From positions 1 to 7,517 of the forward strand of contig CBDUST010000235.1 of the NCBI GenBank assembly GCA_965369945.1: 7,517 nt of DNA, written 5' to 3'. Every line of letters starts with the position of its first letter. Positions within the stretch are counted from its first letter, which is position 1. The stretch comes from JADFNO01 sp965369945 (lineage in GTDB: Bacteria > Planctomycetota > Phycisphaerae > Phycisphaerales > SM1A02). The position numbers and the translations under genes were made by a program. The notes under the pieces were generated by a model. The model did no database searches and was not told where the DNA came from. It was given only the letters and a program-made list of their open reading frames with translations. Positions 6,296 through 7,517 of the stretch are shown piece by piece.

Positions 6296-7517
6296 TCATC
6301 GCTGCGGTTCTGTCCATTCCAGATCAACCACCAGCGGAAGATGATCCGAGGCTGACGCTGTGTCCTCCGCTCGCAACCCGTGAGATAGCAACGACTGGGG
6401 AGCCAGATCGACCGAATCCAACACAAACGCGCCACGGACCCGAAACTGTGGAATCGAATACAGCAAGTAATCCAGCCGTCCCGGCACGAACGGCTGTTTG
6501 CGATCTGACCATGTCGCGTTCGACAACCCGTCGAGTTGGTACGGCTCAGCTTCGATCAACGAAAGATCAGTCAGGTCGAGCTGAGTTGTCAGCAAGTCCA
6601 GAGGTCGGCGCGATCCGACAAGATTGAAGTCGCCGGCAACGATGACGCCGTCGAATGACCCTGACTCGGCCAGCTTTCGCAGCTGCTCGCGAATCGTTTC
6701 GGCTTCCAGAATACGAATGAAATCTTGTTTACTGCCGATCCCACCGCAACATCGAAGATGAACGGACACACACAACAGCTGTTTGTCGGCTGTCTTGATA
6801 ACAGCGCCGGCCACGCGCAGCGATCGATCGGGCCAATCGGGGTAGGGCAGCAGCTCGAACGGCTCAGCTGATTCGAGCGGTAGTTTCGACGCGATTGCGC
6901 ACCGAAGGTTACGGCCGCCTTCGCCGAGGACAACGGTCCACTCGTTTGGTGGTTCAGACGACAGTCGTTGATTGAGAAACGATTCGAGCTGCGAGGCGGA
7001 GTTGCGATCCCTTAATTCCTGCAGGAAAATCACATCCGGATCGATTGCGGTCAGCACGCGCGCGAACGCTTCTGGTTTACGCATCAATGCTCCATTGGCT
7101 GCATTCCAGCTCATAGCGCGAACCACCCCCGCCCCCACCCCCGGAATTTTGGCCGGAAGGGAGGTGGTGATCGCTCTGTCTGTAACATCAAAAGGCGCAA
7201 GCTCGCAATCAAGAACGGCGCTTTGATCTACGATTCGTTGTTGCGCATCGAGGCAGATGAGTTTCCCGCGCAGTTGACGGCCGGTGAATACCGCTGGGAC
7301 TCCTTCAAGTTTCATGCCACGCTCGAGGCGGAACTCAAATCGTCGGCTGGCATGGGTCGGCCCGAACGTGAAGCCGATGTCGTATGGATTCAGCGATCGT
7401 GCATTGGGTACGGTCGAGAGAAGTACGACTCCGCCATCGCGATCAGTCGGGCTGAGGATGATGTCGAGATCCGCGCCGTTCAATCCAAATGCGTTGCGCC
7501 CCGTCGACTCGTTGCCG
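6296..7517 (-). CDS. Endonuclease/exonuclease/phosphatase (EEP) family protein with extra N-terminal domain, 5' end outside window
   Basis: The frame is open from the right edge to the TGA at 6298-6296, giving 406 complete visible codons; the TTG at 7483 is not a convincing start because coding text continues upstream (GNESTGRNAFG). Counting from the first complete codon, residues about 133-400 form an EEP (DNase I/exonuclease III-like) metal-dependent phosphodiesterase domain: SWNAAN with N138, PDVIFLQEL with metal-ligand E167, SVHLRCCGG with H253, VIVAGDFNLVGS with D296 and N298, GRLDYLLYS with D349, and SASDHLPLVVDLEW with the D391-H392 pair. All expected catalytic positions are present. 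Relatives cleave DNA, RNA, phosphoinositides or sphingomyelin, so the substrate is open. Residues 1-130 are a separate region (STGRNAFGLNGADLDIILSP, then LNPYDIGFTFGPTHASRRFE) that may be a beta-sandwich domain of the CBM9-like kind, which would suggest an extracytoplasmic protein; any signal peptide lies outside the window. It is the first visible gene of the minus-strand run. Confidence 0.85.
   Translation of the reverse strand, partial: GNESTGRNAFGLNGADLDIILSPTDRDGGVVLLSTVPNARSLNPYDIGFTFGPTHASRRFEFRLERGMKLEGVPAVFTGRQLRGKLICLDAQQRIVDQSAVLDCELAPFDVTDRAITTSLPAKIPGVGAGVVRAMSWNAANGALMRKPEAFARVLTAIDPDVIFLQELRDRNSASQLESFLNQRLSSEPPNEWTVVLGEGGRNLRCAIASKLPLESAEPFELLPYPDWPDRSLRVAGAVIKTADKQLLCVSVHLRCCGGIGSKQDFIRILEAETIREQLRKLAESGSFDGVIVAGDFNLVGSRRPLDLLTTQLDLTDLSLIEAEPYQLDGLSNATWSDRKQPFVPGRLDYLLYSIPQFRVRGAFVLDSVDLAPQSLLSHGLRAEDTASASDHLPLVVDLEWTEPQR

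Noticed and set aside
6120..6317. 65-residue minus-strand frame using the ATG at 6239 or the upstream ATG at 6317
   Set aside because: It overlaps the end of the EEP gene and the start of the membrane protein in another frame, with Arg-rich random-looking text. It is mentioned only because its internal ATG sits near the problematic membrane-protein start.
6244..6627. 127-residue plus-strand open frame opposite the 3' end of the EEP gene
   Set aside because: It overlaps the GDFN, RLDYLLY and SDH motif region of the EEP domain on the other strand and shows no motif itself.

Overview
The window is a chromosomal stretch of a moderately GC-rich bacterium, with six protein genes clearly readable plus a gene fragment at the left edge. 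There are no RNA genes, mobile elements, CRISPR arrays or long repeats. Protein style (an FGGY pentulokinase of the human FGGY/yeast YDR109C type, a divergent fucose/arabinose isomerase, and an endonuclease/exonuclease/phosphatase protein carrying an extra N-terminal domain) suggests Planctomycetota, perhaps a Phycisphaerae-like lineage. That is only an impression from the proteins and was not tested.

Layout: (a) 1-260, minus strand, the N-terminal part of a SnoaL-like (NTF2-fold) protein running off the left edge. (b) 261-422, a divergent intergenic region holding an imperfect 23-bp palindrome that could be an operator. (c) 423-3622, plus strand, a tightly coupled two-gene unit: a FucI/AraA-type sugar isomerase, then an FGGY kinase whose start overlaps the isomerase stop. 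The kinase carries the TCSLV motif described for D-ribulokinases, so the pair is best read as a pentose route such as D-arabinose to D-ribulose to D-ribulose 5-phosphate. (d) 3574-7517, minus strand, a run of four genes in transcription order: an EEP-family hydrolase (5' end outside the window), a two-TM membrane protein of unknown family, an Ogt-type O6-alkylguanine-DNA alkyltransferase, and UDP-glucose 6-dehydrogenase.

The two units converge and their last genes overlap tail to tail by 49 bp, leaving no room for a terminator between them. The isomerase and kinase probably act in sequence on one substrate. The minus-strand genes are close together and may be co-transcribed, but their functions (DNA alkylation repair, nucleotide-sugar oxidation, a phosphodiesterase-type enzyme) do not form an obvious pathway.

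I did not find a clearly new biological system. The observations most worth a second look are the predicted D-ribulose module with its palindrome, the missing canonical start codon of the membrane protein, the convergent coding overlap, and the unassigned N-terminal domain of the EEP protein.
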